A DNA stretch of 64,000 bases. Source: Gulosibacter sediminis. Lineage in GTDB: Bacteria > Actinomycetota > Actinomycetes > Actinomycetales > Microbacteriaceae. Where the stretch lies: positions 1,240,001-1,304,000 of the forward strand of contig NZ_CP097160.1 of the NCBI RefSeq assembly GCF_023370115.1. Direction: 5' to 3'. Every line of letters starts with the position of its first letter. Position 1 is the first letter of the stretch. Both the position numbers and the translations under genes were made by a program. The notes beneath the pieces are model-generated. The model did no database searches. It worked only from the letters and a program-made list of their open reading frames with translations, and had not been told where the DNA came from. Shown here one piece after another: positions 54,131-62,755 of the stretch.

Positions 54131-55354
54131 ATGACTTCGCCGCTTCGACTGTTGATCGCCGCCGATACGTTTCCGCCCAACGTCAATGGCGCGGCAACGT
54201 TCACGCAGAACCTCGCGAGTGGCATGGCGGCACGCGGACTTGATGTTCACGTCGTGACTCCGGCCGCGTCGAAGCGACACGGCACCTGGTACGAGGAGTA
54301 CGACGGGCAGCGCATCACGGTGCACCGCCTGCCGAGCGACCGCTGGTGGCCGCACGACTGGCTGCGCTATGTGAAGCCGTGGCGCGCTCGGGCACACATG
54401 CGTGAGGTACTCGACCGCGTTCAGCCCGACGTCATCCACTACCAGTCGGCCGTCGTGCTCGGCCGCGCGGCCGTACGCGAGGGCGCTTCCCGCGGCATCC
54501 GCATCATCGGCACGAACCACCTCATGCTCGAGAACATGCTCGAGCACACCCAGATTCCGAAGTTCCTGCAGGGCTGGGCCTCGGGCATCTGGTGGCGCGA
54601 TGCGCACAAGACGTTTGCCGAGACGGCCGCGCTGACGACGCCCACGCGCCGCGCCGCCGACTTCCTTGAGCAGAACGGAAACCTCCATGACGTGCTCGCG
54701 ATTTCCTGCGGTCTGCGCACCAGCAACTACACACCGAAGTTTCAAGCGAAGTCGCCTCGACGCATTCTCTTCGTGGGTCGGGTCACCGGCGAAAAGCAGA
54801 TCGACGTACTGCTGCGGGCGTTCGCGAAGCTCGAGGGTGACGATCTCTTCTTCGACGTCGTGGGCACCGGTGACCAGCTCCAGCAGTTGCAGCGGCTCGC
54901 GAACGAGCTCGGCGTAGCCGAGCGCTCGAAGTTCCACGGCTATGTGACCGACCAAGAGCTCCGCAAGATCTACACCGAGGCGACGGTGTTTGCGATCGCG
55001 TCGATTGCGGAATTGCAGTCGATTGCGACGATGGAGGCCATGGCCTCCGGCCTGCCCGTCGTCGCGGCAAACTCGATGGCATTGCCGCACCTCGTCCACG
55101 ATGGCGAAACCGGCTTGCTGTTCGAGCCCGGCAACGTCGAGGATGCTCGCGAGAAACTCCAGCGCGTGCTCGACCTCCCGCGCGCCCAGCGCGAGGCGCT
55201 CGGTCAGGGCGGGCTCATGAACGTCCAGGCGCACGACATTGACACGACGATGGAGCTATTCGAGCGCCTCTATCGCGGCGAGTCGGTGCAGTCGGTTGGT
55301 CGTGATTCGGTCAATGAGCAGGACCACTCGCTCGACGGCTTGCCGAAGCGCTAG
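54131..55354 (+). CDS. GT4-family glycosyltransferase
   Basis: 407-residue glycosyltransferase of the GT-B/GT4 class, cytoplasmic or membrane-associated. The N domain begins LRLLIAADTFPPNVNGAATFTQNLASGMAARG; the C domain has FVGRVTGEKQIDVLLRAF, and the donor site EAMASGLPVVAANSMALP (EX7E type). Many actinobacterial relatives glycosylate lipids such as diacylglycerol or phosphatidylinositol; acceptor here is unknown. Start ATG 54131 is favoured by AAAGGA at 54121-54126; in-frame ATGs at 54107 and 54116 are alternatives. The IS element begins about 110 bases downstream. Confidence 0.87.
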   Translation: MTSPLRLLIAADTFPPNVNGAATFTQNLASGMAARGLDVHVVTPAASKRHGTWYEEYDGQRITVHRLPSDRWWPHDWLRYVKPWRARAHMREVLDRVQPDVIHYQSAVVLGRAAVREGASRGIRIIGTNHLMLENMLEHTQIPKFLQGWASGIWWRDAHKTFAETAALTTPTRRAADFLEQNGNLHDVLAISCGLRTSNYTPKFQAKSPRRILFVGRVTGEKQIDVLLRAFAKLEGDDLFFDVVGTGDQLQQLQRLANELGVAERSKFHGYVTDQELRKIYTEATVFAIASIAELQSIATMEAMASGLPVVAANSMALPHLVHDGETGLLFEPGNVEDAREKLQRVLDLPRAQREALGQGGLMNVQAHDIDTTMELFERLYRGESVQSVGRDSVNEQDHSLDGLPKR

Positions 55355-55457
55355 CTCGTTCTGGTGCTGCTGCAGCTGCGCCGAGATGCACCCCACCGTG
55401 TTGATGGGTGGATCGTGGTGCGCGAAAAGTTGCTTGGCTCGAGGCACGCGCCGTGAG

Positions 55458-55488
55458 CTAGCTGTACTTCCCCGGCAGGTTGTGAACG
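55458..55488 (+). repeat. Left terminal inverted repeat of the IS481 element
   Basis: Matches the reverse complement of 56530-56560 at 28 of 31 positions; mismatches cluster at the GCAG/TGAC patch. Confidence 0.8.
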
Positions 55489-55559
55489 GCTGAGGTAGCG
55501 AAGACCTCCGGGCAGGATGTGGGTAACCACACTCACCATCCTGACCACGGACGTGTTCT

Positions 55560-56560
55560 ATGTCCCACGCTAACGCGCCGTTGACTCCAGAAGGGCGTCG
55601 TCGCCTGGTTGCGCTCGTCATTGACCAGGGTTGGTCGCTCCGACGCGCCGAGGAACGGTTCCAATGCTCACCAGCGACCGCGAAACGGTGGGTCGACCAG
55701 TATCGGGCCGGGGAACCACTCACCGACCGCAGCTCAAAGCCGACCACGTCACCGACCGGCTGCCGACCAAAACCGAGCACCGGATCGTCGCCCTGCGGTT
55801 CACCCGTCGGTGGGGCCCGCACCGGATCGCGTACCACCTCCAGCTACACCGCTCCACGGTCGGGCGGGTCCTCGCCCGCTACGACATGCCCAAACTCGCG
55901 AACCTCGACCACGCCACCGGACTGGCGGTGCGTAAGCCGAAGCGGACCCGGTACGGGTTCGCCGCCCCGGGCCAGCTCGTTCACGTCGATATCAAGAAAC
56001 AAGGCAGGATCCCTGATGGTGGCGGGTGGCGCGCCCACGGGCGCGGATCCGCACAGGCCCGCGCCGCGGCTGTTGTCCGCGACAACGCGGCACGAGCCGG
56101 CGCGGCCGGCTCGCGCGGCTACCGGTATCTGCACCACGCCGTTGACGACCACTCACGGGTCGCGTACTCGGAGATCCTCGATGACGAGCGCAAGGAGGCC
56201 GCCGCGGGGTTCTGGACCCGCGCGAACGCGTTCTTCGCGGGGCTTGGTGTGACGGTCACCGCGGTGATGACGGATAACGGGTCCTGCTACCGCTCCCACG
56301 CGTTCGCTGACGCGTCGGGCGACACGGTGCAACACAGATGGACCCGTCCCTACCGGCCCCAGACCAACGGCAAGGTCGAGCGCTTCAACCGCACCCTCGC
56401 GACGGAATGGGCCTACGCGAAGCCCTACGCGAATGAGGCCGAGCGCACCGCGGCTTACGAGGCCTGGCTGCATCACTACAATCACCACCGACCCCACATC
56501 GGGATCGGCGGCCAAGCCCCCTCAGCACGCGTTCACAACGTCACGGGGAAGTACAGCTAG
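55560..56560 (+). pseudogene. IS481-family transposase, frameshifted
   Basis: The N-terminal part (MSHANAPLTPEGRRRLVALV and an HTH, ending AGEPLTDRSSK) is in one frame from ATG 55560; the rest (DHVTDRLPTKTEHRIVALRFTRRW onward, with the DDE residues in HVDIKKQGR, MTDNGSCY and NGKVERFN) is in the -1 frame. The frames switch around 55741-55750, at TCAAAGCCGACC, which is explained by loss of one base. There is no classic slippery heptamer, so programmed frameshifting is less likely. An internal start in the second frame would give a DDE domain without the HTH. The TAG stop at 56558-56560 lies in the flanking CTAG. Confidence 0.8.
56530..56560 (-). repeat. Right terminal inverted repeat of the IS481 element
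   Basis: Reverse complement is CTAGCTGTACTTCCCCG plus a 4-base mismatch patch and GTTGTGAACG; it contains the transposase stop codon. Confidence 0.8.
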
Positions 56561-56591
56561 GGCGCAATGCCCTCGCCCACGCTCTTGAACT

Positions 56592-56620
56592 TTGCCGCAC
56601 CCGATAAATACAACTAGTAT
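56592..56620 (+). promoter_or_regulatory. Promoter of the GntR-MFS unit with operator-like palindrome
   Basis: TTGCCG (56592-56597), exact 17-base spacer, TAGTAT (56615-56620), seven bases, then GTG 56628. It is the only promoter in the window with both boxes near consensus plus the leaderless geometry. ATACAACTAGTAT and CAAC...GTTG give inverted repeats over the -10, as expected for autoregulation by the GntR protein. Confidence 0.6.
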
Positions 56621-56627
56621 CTATGTT

Positions 56628-57332
56628 GTGCACGAATCGAAGACGGCAGCGAAGAATGTCCAGTCCGCAGCGAATGCGGCCTACGTCCACCTGAAGGCGG
56701 CAATCCTCGACGGGGAACTCCCCGGCGGCACGATGGTCAGCGAGGGCGCGATCGCGGAGCAGCTCGGCCTGAGCCGGACGCCGATCCGCGAGGCCTTCCT
56801 CCGCCTGCAGACAGAGGGGTGGATGCGCCTGTACCCGAAGCGGGGTGCGCTCGTGATCGAAGTCCATCCGCACGAACTAGAAGACATTCTCGAAGCTCGT
56901 GCGCTTATCGAAGCCACTGCGGTTCGCCGTTTCGAGAGCAATGGCGCACTCCTTGCGAACCTGCGTAGCGAGTTGCTCGAGCAGATTGAATTGCAACGGA
57001 TCGCGCACGAGAGCGGCGACCTCGGCGCATTCACCGCCGCGGACGCCGCCTTCCACTGGCTGATCGTGAAGGCGGGCGGCAACGCTCTGCTCACTGACTT
57101 CTTCGCCACCTTGCGCGACCGTCAGCAGCGCATGACGGCGCGATCACTGTGGCGGCGAGATGATATTGCCGCCACGGTCATTGCCGAGCATGAACGATTG
57201 ACCGAGCTGATTACCCTGGGCGACCCCGATGAATTCGCTGCCACTCTCGACGCGCACGTCCGCGGAACGCACCGCCAGCTGCTCCTGCTGAATCCTGCCG
57301 GTTCGGCCTCACACGGAAGCGATCTCTCGTGA
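56628..57332 (+). CDS. GntR-family transcriptional regulator (FCD-type)
   Basis: 234 residues: an N-terminal winged helix (AAILDGELPGGTMVSEGAIAEQLGLSRTPIREAFLRLQTEGW) and a C-terminal all-helical FCD domain (ILEARALIEATAVRRFE, AADAAFHWLIVKAGGNALL), the layout of metabolite-responsive FadR/VanR-like regulators. GTG 56628 is chosen by the leaderless promoter. Its stop overlaps the GTG of the MFS gene (GTGA), so regulator and transporter are co-expressed. It probably senses the MFS substrate or its metabolite. Confidence 0.9.
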   Translation: MHESKTAAKNVQSAANAAYVHLKAAILDGELPGGTMVSEGAIAEQLGLSRTPIREAFLRLQTEGWMRLYPKRGALVIEVHPHELEDILEARALIEATAVRRFESNGALLANLRSELLEQIELQRIAHESGDLGAFTAADAAFHWLIVKAGGNALLTDFFATLRDRQQRMTARSLWRRDDIAATVIAEHERLTELITLGDPDEFAATLDAHVRGTHRQLLLLNPAGSASHGSDLS

Positions 57333-58561
57333 GGATCGCCGCAGCCCCGGCGCCAAGTCGATCCCGCCGAGGCATCGCCCCGTGGAAGCGCGTCAGCTTT
57401 GGTTTGTTCGCTGTTGCATGGGGAGGGAACGAGTTCACTCCGCTGTTGGTCATGTACCGGCACCTGAACCACATGGACTCCCTCACCGTGAACATCCTGT
57501 TGGGGGCCTATGTCATCGGCATCGTTCCGGCGCTGCTGCTGGGGGGCCCGCTCTCGGACCGCTTCGGACGGCGACCCTTGTTCGTACCGGCACCGCTCAT
57601 CGCGATCCTCGGGAGTTCGCTGCTGGCCGTCGGTACTTCTGGTGCGCCGTTATTATTCCTCGGGCGCGTGTGCTCTGGTGTAGCGCTCGGTCTGGTCATG
57701 GCAGTTGGGACGAGTTGGCTAAAGGAGTTGTCCCAGGCACCCTTTGACGCCAGCGCCCGCGAGGGCCAGGGTGCGGCCCGTGCGGCGCTTGCGCTGACGA
57801 CCGGTTTCGGGCTCGGAGCTGGAATCGCCGCGGCATTGGCTCAGTTCGGCCCGATCCCGACCGCGCTGCCCTATCTGGTCCACATCGGCATCACACTCGC
57901 CTCGTTCTTCGTGTTGTTGGGCGCACCCGAGTCCCGCGCGCGATCACACAGCGACACTCCGCTGCTCAAGGACCTCGAGATTCCCTCGGCCAAGCATCGC
58001 CGGTTCCTCTTGGTCGTGGCACCAATGGCGCCATGGGTGTTCGGAACTGCCGCGAGCGCCTATGCGATCCTGCCGGGACTCATGATGTCGCAGGCACCGG
58101 GGTTCGAGATCGGCATGTCCGGCTTGCTCTGCGTTGTCGCCCTCGGATGTGGAGTCGCAGTGCAGAGGTTGGCATCAGTGATTGACTCGCCGCAATCGGC
58201 CCGCGGCATCGGCGTCGCGCTCGTGGTGACCGTGCCGGGGATGCTCCTCGCGGCCGGGGCGGCGGGGCTCGATTCGCTGCCCTGGGCATTCGCGGCGGCG
58301 GCCGTGCTCGGCTCGGCCTATGGTCTACTCCTGGTGGGTGGCCTCCGGGAAATTCAGCGGATCGCCGGACCAGACGATCTGGCAGGACTGACCGCGGTGT
58401 TCTATTCGCTGACGTATCTCGGGTTCTTCATCCCGATGATCCTCTCGGTGCTCGGGGCCTGGCTGAACTACACCGAGATGTTCCTCACGGGCGCGGTGAT
58501 CGCATTGCTGAGCGTGGGCGTGATCACCTTCAGCTGGCGCAAACACCTGCCGGAATACTGA
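57329..58561 (+). CDS. MFS-family transporter
   Basis: 410 residues with about twelve membrane segments. The MFS motif A-like loop GGPLSDRFGRRPLFV is near residues 72-86, and the second-half loop is less conserved. It contains two consecutive TTA Leu codons at 57650-57655, rare in this GC-rich genome. GTG 57329 overlaps the GntR stop. Substrate unknown; the nearby BudC-like enzyme suggests a small metabolite, by inference. Confidence 0.85.
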   Translation: MRIAAAPAPSRSRRGIAPWKRVSFGLFAVAWGGNEFTPLLVMYRHLNHMDSLTVNILLGAYVIGIVPALLLGGPLSDRFGRRPLFVPAPLIAILGSSLLAVGTSGAPLLFLGRVCSGVALGLVMAVGTSWLKELSQAPFDASAREGQGAARAALALTTGFGLGAGIAAALAQFGPIPTALPYLVHIGITLASFFVLLGAPESRARSHSDTPLLKDLEIPSAKHRRFLLVVAPMAPWVFGTAASAYAILPGLMMSQAPGFEIGMSGLLCVVALGCGVAVQRLASVIDSPQSARGIGVALVVTVPGMLLAAGAAGLDSLPWAFAAAAVLGSAYGLLLVGGLREIQRIAGPDDLAGLTAVFYSLTYLGFFIPMILSVLGAWLNYTEMFLTGAVIALLSVGVITFSWRKHLPEY

Positions 58562-58579
58562 CCGATCACACGACAGACA

Positions 58580-58611
58580 CAGTCGAGCCGGGCACATACC
58601 CGGATCGACTG
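58580..58611. terminator. Convergent terminator between MFS and budC-like genes
   Basis: CAGTCGAGCCGGG (58580-58592) pairs with CCCGGATCGACTG (58599-58611) with one mismatch and a 6-base loop. It could serve both convergent genes. Confidence 0.65.
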
Positions 58612-58650
58612 CGTCTTCGGTCGGGCTCGTCGCGCCGACCGTTCGAGGGC

Positions 58651-59433
58651 TTAGTTGTAGAGCATCCCGCCATCGACGAGCAGCACCTGACCGGTGACGT
58701 AGTCGGCCTTCGGGCTGGCGAAGAACGACACGACGCCGGCAACGTCCTCGGGTGTCTCGATGCGTCCGAGCATGATCGACTCGACGTTCTCCTTGAGGTT
58801 CTCACCACGAGGCTTGCCGTTGATCTCAGAGAGCCTTTCGTCGATCAAGTCCCACATACCGGTGCCAACGATGCCCGGAGCGTAGGCATTGACGGTGATG
58901 CCGCGCGGCGCCAGTTCCTGCGCCGCCACCTGCGTGATGCCGCGAACCGCGAACTTTGACGCGGAGTAGGCGCCAAGGATCGGGAAGCCTTTGACGGCGG
59001 CGATCGACGCGGCGGAGACGATCTTGCCCTTCTTGTCGAGCTCGGCGAACTTGGCAGCGGCAGCCTGAATGCCAAACACGACGCTGTTGACGTTGATCGA
59101 GAAGATCTTGTTCAGATCTTCCTCGGAGATCTCCTCGATCGGCTTGACCTGCGCGATACCGGCATTGTTGACGATCACATCGAAGCTTCCGAGCTGCTCT
59201 GCCGCAGCGTCGACCGCGGCGACGATGTCGTCCTTCTTCGAAACGTCCGTGGCGACGAAGATCGCCTTGCGTCCGAGGGCTTCGATCTCTTTGACGACGA
59301 GGCGGGCCTTTTCCTCCTGGAACGCGAGATCCGCGACGGCGATGTCGTAACCGTCGGAAGCAAGCTGCAGCGCGATTCCGCGACCAATACCCTGACCGGC
59401 GCCGGTGACGAGTGCGACCTTAATAGAGTCCAT
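58651..59433 (-). CDS. budC: SDR oxidoreductase, BudC-like acetoin/diacetyl reductase
   Basis: 260-residue short-chain dehydrogenase. Cofactor motif TGAGQGIG (10-17), NNAG (89-92), catalytic Ser140/143 region, Tyr156 and Lys160 (YSASK). Overall it follows the (S)-acetoin-forming diacetyl reductase / meso-2,3-butanediol dehydrogenase type: YxPGIVGTGMWDLID and the C-terminal VTGQVLLVDGGMLYN. The reaction would be diacetyl/acetoin/2,3-butanediol interconversion; other SDR substrates cannot be excluded. ATG 59433 is preceded by GAGAAGG. It is convergent with the GntR-MFS pair. Confidence 0.82.
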   Translation of the reverse strand: MDSIKVALVTGAGQGIGRGIALQLASDGYDIAVADLAFQEEKARLVVKEIEALGRKAIFVATDVSKKDDIVAAVDAAAEQLGSFDVIVNNAGIAQVKPIEEISEEDLNKIFSINVNSVVFGIQAAAAKFAELDKKGKIVSAASIAAVKGFPILGAYSASKFAVRGITQVAAQELAPRGITVNAYAPGIVGTGMWDLIDERLSEINGKPRGENLKENVESIMLGRIETPEDVAGVVSFFASPKADYVTGQVLLVDGGMLYN

Positions 59434-59632
59434 CTTGTGTATGCCTTCTCATATCAATCGATGAGCGGGGTGTCCGCACAGTGAAATACGAGGGGACAAG
59501 CGAGGATCTCACCTGGATGCCTCCTCGCGTCTTCAGTTTAGAACCCCTCATCGAACTCGGCCGCTCAGCTTGATCAGAATCGTGTGACCCGGCTCGCGCG
59601 TTTGCACTACTCATCGGCGGCTGGACGAGGCG
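59434..59632. other. Intergenic region between budC-like and thiamine-binding-like genes
   Basis: About 200 bases upstream of the budC-like gene (minus strand). On the minus strand TAAACT at 59536-59541 is a possible -10, without a good -35. The interval holds no open frame I trust and no visible riboswitch or repeat. Confidence 0.4.
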
Positions 59633-59959
59633 TCAGTTCCCTGGCGCAGCAGAAGACTGCTCGATCGCTTGTTCTAAGCGCTCGAGCTTTCCCTCGAGCT
59701 CTCCCGTATAGCCGGGCCGGATGTCCGCCTTGATCACCAGCGACACGCGTGAGCCGAATGGCGCGACCGCCTCGGTCGCGCGCCGCACAACGTCGAAGAC
59801 TTCGTCCCAAGTGCCTTCGATCTCGGTGAACATGCTGCTCGTCCTGTTCGGCAGACCGGAGTCACGAACCACCGTGACGGCCGCGGCGACGGCATCATGC
59901 ACGGAACCATCCGCCCGGCCCGTACCGGACGGCGCTACCGAAAACGCGACAATCATCAT
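59633..59959 (-). CDS. MTH1187/YkoF-type thiamine-binding protein
   Basis: 108 residues of the MTH1187 (DUF77-like) family, ferredoxin-like fold proteins that bind thiamine or related ligands. MMIVAFSVAPSGTGRADGSVHDAVAAAV, then EIEGTWDEVFDVVRRATEAV and KADIRPGYTGELEGKLERLE are typical. ATG 59959 is preferred (AAAGGA 5 bases upstream on the minus strand; a second ATG follows at 59956). Longer in-frame upstream sequence is unlikely to be coding. No TPP riboswitch is seen upstream. Confidence 0.8.
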   Translation of the reverse strand: MMIVAFSVAPSGTGRADGSVHDAVAAAVTVVRDSGLPNRTSSMFTEIEGTWDEVFDVVRRATEAVAPFGSRVSLVIKADIRPGYTGELEGKLERLEQAIEQSSAAPGN

Positions 59960-60182
59960 GTTCCTTTCATTGGCTGCAACAATTCGAACAGTTGCCGCAG
60001 CTGACAATACCGAGGTACATCGAATCGTTTCGGTGCGCCTGCCGATTTTGCCTCGCTCGCCACGGACGCAACGCCGCTCGCGCCTCAGGCAGGGGCGGCG
60101 ATGAGCGCCGGAGCGCGATGCCGCGGCGTCACCTCGCAACAACATGTGCTGCAATCAGTGATGCTCGGCGGACTGCGCACGG

Positions 60183-60188
60183 CACAAT
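60183..60188 (+). promoter_or_regulatory. Possible leaderless -10 hexamer of proB
   Basis: CACAAT ends six bases before ATG 60195. It departs from TANNNT, so it is less certain than the others. Confidence 0.4.
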
Positions 60189-60194
60189 AGAGTT

Positions 60195-61382
60195 ATGACA
60201 TCGCCCATCGTCGATCGCAGCCAACTTCCGAACGCAGGGCGGGTGGTCGTCAAGATCGGCTCGTCGTCGCTCACGCGAGCGGATGGTCGCCTCAATGTTC
60301 CCGCGCTGCGGAAGCTTGTCGACGTGCTCGCCGAGCAGTCGCTCGCGGGCAAGCAGGTCGTGCTCGTGAGCTCGGGTGCGATCGCCGCCGGGTTCATGCC
60401 ACTCGGCTATGACGTGCGGCCGAGCGACGTCGCGGGCGCCCAGGCCGCCGCGGCCGTGGGACAGAGCGTGCTCATGGCGCAGTACACGGATGCCTTCAGC
60501 GCGTACGAGATCACGGTTGGGCAGGTTCTCATGACCGCTGCTGATACCCTGCGGCGAGACCGCTATCAGCACGTCGCGCAGGCCTTCGAGCGCCTGCTTG
60601 AGCTCGGCGCGGTGCCCGTCGTCAATGAGAACGACGCGCTCGCCACGAGCGAGCTGCGCTTCGGTGACAACGACCGACTCGCGGCGCTGGTCGCCCAGCT
60701 CGTACAAGCCGATGCGCTCATCCTGCTCACCGACGTCAACGGGCTCTATGACGCGCCCCCGAAGCAGCCGGGCGCCCGCCGCATCGCGACGGTCGAGCGC
60801 ATGGATGATGTTGCCGGGGTCGAAGTGACCGGCCGTGGTTCGGCGTTCGGCACGGGCGGCATGGTGACGAAACTCCAGTCGGCCGAGATGGCGACCACCA
60901 CCGGCATCCCCGTCATGCTCACGAGCGCGCCGAACGTTCGCGCCGCGTTCGAGGGCATGGATGTGGGTACCTGGTTCGTGCCGACCTCCGGTCGATCGCG
61001 CCGCCGCAAGGTCTGGCTCGAGCACGCTGCGCAGATGTACGGCCGGCTCGTCGTCGACGCGGGCGCCGAGCGCGCCCTGCGCGACCGGGGCGCATCCCTG
61101 CTCGCCGCCGGTATCCGTTCGGTGCACGGCGAGTTTGCCGCGGGCGACCCGGTCGAGATCGTGAATGAGGCCGGCGAGGCGATTGCCCATGGCATCTCGA
61201 ACTTCGACTCGAGTGAACTGCCGCAGATGCTCGGCCGCAGCACCGACGAGATGCGGGCGAGCCTCGGCGACGACTTCGTGCGCTCGGTGGTGCACCGCGA
61301 CGAGCTCACGCTCGTGAGCCCGACCGTGACCGACATCGTCACGGGCCGCGTGACGGAGTCGGGCATTCCGGTGCTCGACTAG
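60195..61382 (+). CDS. proB: Glutamate 5-kinase
   Basis: First enzyme of proline synthesis from glutamate. 395 residues: amino acid kinase domain (VVVKIGSSSLTRADGRLN, VLVSSGAIAAGF, VVNENDALATSELRFGDNDRLAALVAQL, GRGSAFGTGGMVTKLQSAEMAT) and a C-terminal PUA domain. proA follows 30 bases later with its own leaderless promoter. Confidence 0.96.
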   Translation: MTSPIVDRSQLPNAGRVVVKIGSSSLTRADGRLNVPALRKLVDVLAEQSLAGKQVVLVSSGAIAAGFMPLGYDVRPSDVAGAQAAAAVGQSVLMAQYTDAFSAYEITVGQVLMTAADTLRRDRYQHVAQAFERLLELGAVPVVNENDALATSELRFGDNDRLAALVAQLVQADALILLTDVNGLYDAPPKQPGARRIATVERMDDVAGVEVTGRGSAFGTGGMVTKLQSAEMATTTGIPVMLTSAPNVRAAFEGMDVGTWFVPTSGRSRRRKVWLEHAAQMYGRLVVDAGAERALRDRGASLLAAGIRSVHGEFAAGDPVEIVNEAGEAIAHGISNFDSSELPQMLGRSTDEMRASLGDDFVRSVVHRDELTLVSPTVTDIVTGRVTESGIPVLD

Positions 61383-61399
61383 GGATGCTCGGCGCGATC

Positions 61400-61405
61400 T
61401 AGACT
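61400..61405 (+). promoter_or_regulatory. Leaderless -10 hexamer of proA
   Basis: TAGACT, seven bases, then ATG 61413. It decides against the in-frame GTG at 61407. Confidence 0.6.
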
Positions 61406-61412
61406 GGTGGGT

Positions 61413-62705
61413 ATGACCGAAACGGCTGCCTCCACGATCAACGCTGACACGGTGCGCGCGGTGCGCGAGATCGCTCAGCGCGCCAAGACCGCGTCGATTC
61501 AGCTGTCGCGCGCATCGAGCGGCTCGAAGAACGACATGCTGCTCTCGATCGCGTCGGCGCTCGAGTCGGCGGCGACCGAGATTGTTGCCGCGAACGACGA
61601 TGACATGGCGCGTGGTCGCGAACGTGGCATGAGCGATGGCCTGCTCGACCGCCTTCAGCTCACCAAGGAACGCGTCGCGACCATCGCGGAGGCGCTGCGC
61701 GACGTCGCTGACCTGCCCGACCCGGTCGGCGAGGTCGTGCGCGGTTCGACCCTCGAGAACGGCCTGCGCCTGCGCCAGCTTCGCGTGCCAATGGGCGTCG
61801 TGGGCATGATCTACGAGGCTCGCCCGAACGTAACGGTGGATGCGGCTGGCCTGGCCCTGAAGTCGGGGAATGCCGTGATTCTGCGCGGCGGCTCGGCCGC
61901 GCTGTCGACGAACCGCGCCATCGTGCAGGTGATGCAGGATGCGCTCGTCGCCGAGGGCTACTCGGCCGACCTCGTGCAGACCATCGACGAATACGGCCGC
62001 GAGGGCGGCGTCGCGCTGATGCAGGCGCGGGGCCTCGTCGACCTGCTCGTGCCCCGCGGCGGTGCCGCGCTCATCCAGACCGTCGTGCTCGAGTCGAAGG
62101 TGCCAGTCATCGAGACCGGAACCGGAAATGTGCACATCTACGTCGACGAGTCGGCCGACATCGAGAAGGCCCTGCCGATCATCCTCAACGCGAAGACACA
62201 GCGCGTCGGCGTCTGCAATGCGGTTGAAACGCTGCTCGTGCACGAGGGCATCGCCGACAAGTTCGTGCCGCTCGTCACCGCTGCGCTTACCGAGCAGGGA
62301 GTGATCGTGCACGCCGACGACGTCACCCAGCAACTCTCGGCAAACTCGACCACTACGGCGGCGACCGACGCCGACTGGGAGACCGAGTACCTTTCGCTCG
62401 ACATCGCGGCGAAGGTTGTGCCGTCGATCGACACCGCGATTGAACACATCCGCCGCTACACGACGGGTCACACCGAGGTGATCGTCACCGAGTCGCTCGC
62501 GGCCGCGAACCAGTTCACCGACGAGGTCGACGCGGCCGTCGTGATGGTCAACGCCTCGTCGCGCTTTACCGACGGCGCGGAGTTTGGCCTCGGCGCCGAG
62601 CTCGGCATCTCGACGCAGAAGTTGCACGCGCGCGGTCCCATGGGCCTCGCCGAGCTCACCACCACGAAGTGGATTGTCGAGGGCAACGGGCAGGTGCGGC
62701 CGTAG
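61413..62705 (+). CDS. proA: Glutamate-5-semialdehyde dehydrogenase (gamma-glutamyl phosphate reductase)
   Basis: Second enzyme of proline synthesis, reducing gamma-glutamyl phosphate to the semialdehyde. 430 residues of the ALDH-like fold; LRVPMGVVGMIYEARPNVTVDAAGLALKSGNAVILRGG and the catalytic Cys268 in QRVGVCNAVETLLVH are the family hallmarks, with the C-terminal SSRFTDGAEFGLGAELGIST. ATG 61413 is supported by the promoter. A hairpin follows the stop. Confidence 0.97.
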   Translation: MTETAASTINADTVRAVREIAQRAKTASIQLSRASSGSKNDMLLSIASALESAATEIVAANDDDMARGRERGMSDGLLDRLQLTKERVATIAEALRDVADLPDPVGEVVRGSTLENGLRLRQLRVPMGVVGMIYEARPNVTVDAAGLALKSGNAVILRGGSAALSTNRAIVQVMQDALVAEGYSADLVQTIDEYGREGGVALMQARGLVDLLVPRGGAALIQTVVLESKVPVIETGTGNVHIYVDESADIEKALPIILNAKTQRVGVCNAVETLLVHEGIADKFVPLVTAALTEQGVIVHADDVTQQLSANSTTTAATDADWETEYLSLDIAAKVVPSIDTAIEHIRRYTTGHTEVIVTESLAAANQFTDEVDAAVVMVNASSRFTDGAEFGLGAELGISTQKLHARGPMGLAELTTTKWIVEGNGQVRP

Positions 62706-62715
62706 CCTGAGTCGT

Positions 62716-62743
62716 TCGCGCTGTCGAAGCCCCTACAGCGCGA
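62716..62743. terminator. Convergent terminator between proA and the Fic gene
   Basis: TCGCGCTGT (62716-62724) pairs with ACAGCGCGA (62735-62743), loop of 10. It lies 10 bases after the proA stop and 13 bases from the Fic stop. Confidence 0.6.
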
Positions 62744-62755
62744 TCGTCGATTCTT

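Larger units (their letters stand above)
55458..56560 (+). mobile_element. IS481-family insertion sequence
   Basis: About 1.1 kb element. Imperfect 31-bp terminal inverted repeats lie at 55458-55488 and 56530-56560: 17 outer bases identical (CTAGCTGTACTTCCCCG), then a 4-base mismatch patch, then 10 identical bases. The outer CTAG on each side fits the NCTAGN target of IS481, so the true IS probably starts TGTACTTCCCC at 55463 and ends AAGTACA at 56555, flanked by a GCTAG(C/G) duplication. It carries one transposase with a frameshift. It separates the glycosyltransferase from the GntR-MFS-BudC group. Confidence 0.85.

Noticed and set aside
59960-60195. TPP riboswitch upstream of the thiamine-binding-like gene
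   Set aside because: No CUGAGA or ACCUGAUCUGG-type core is present on the minus strand.
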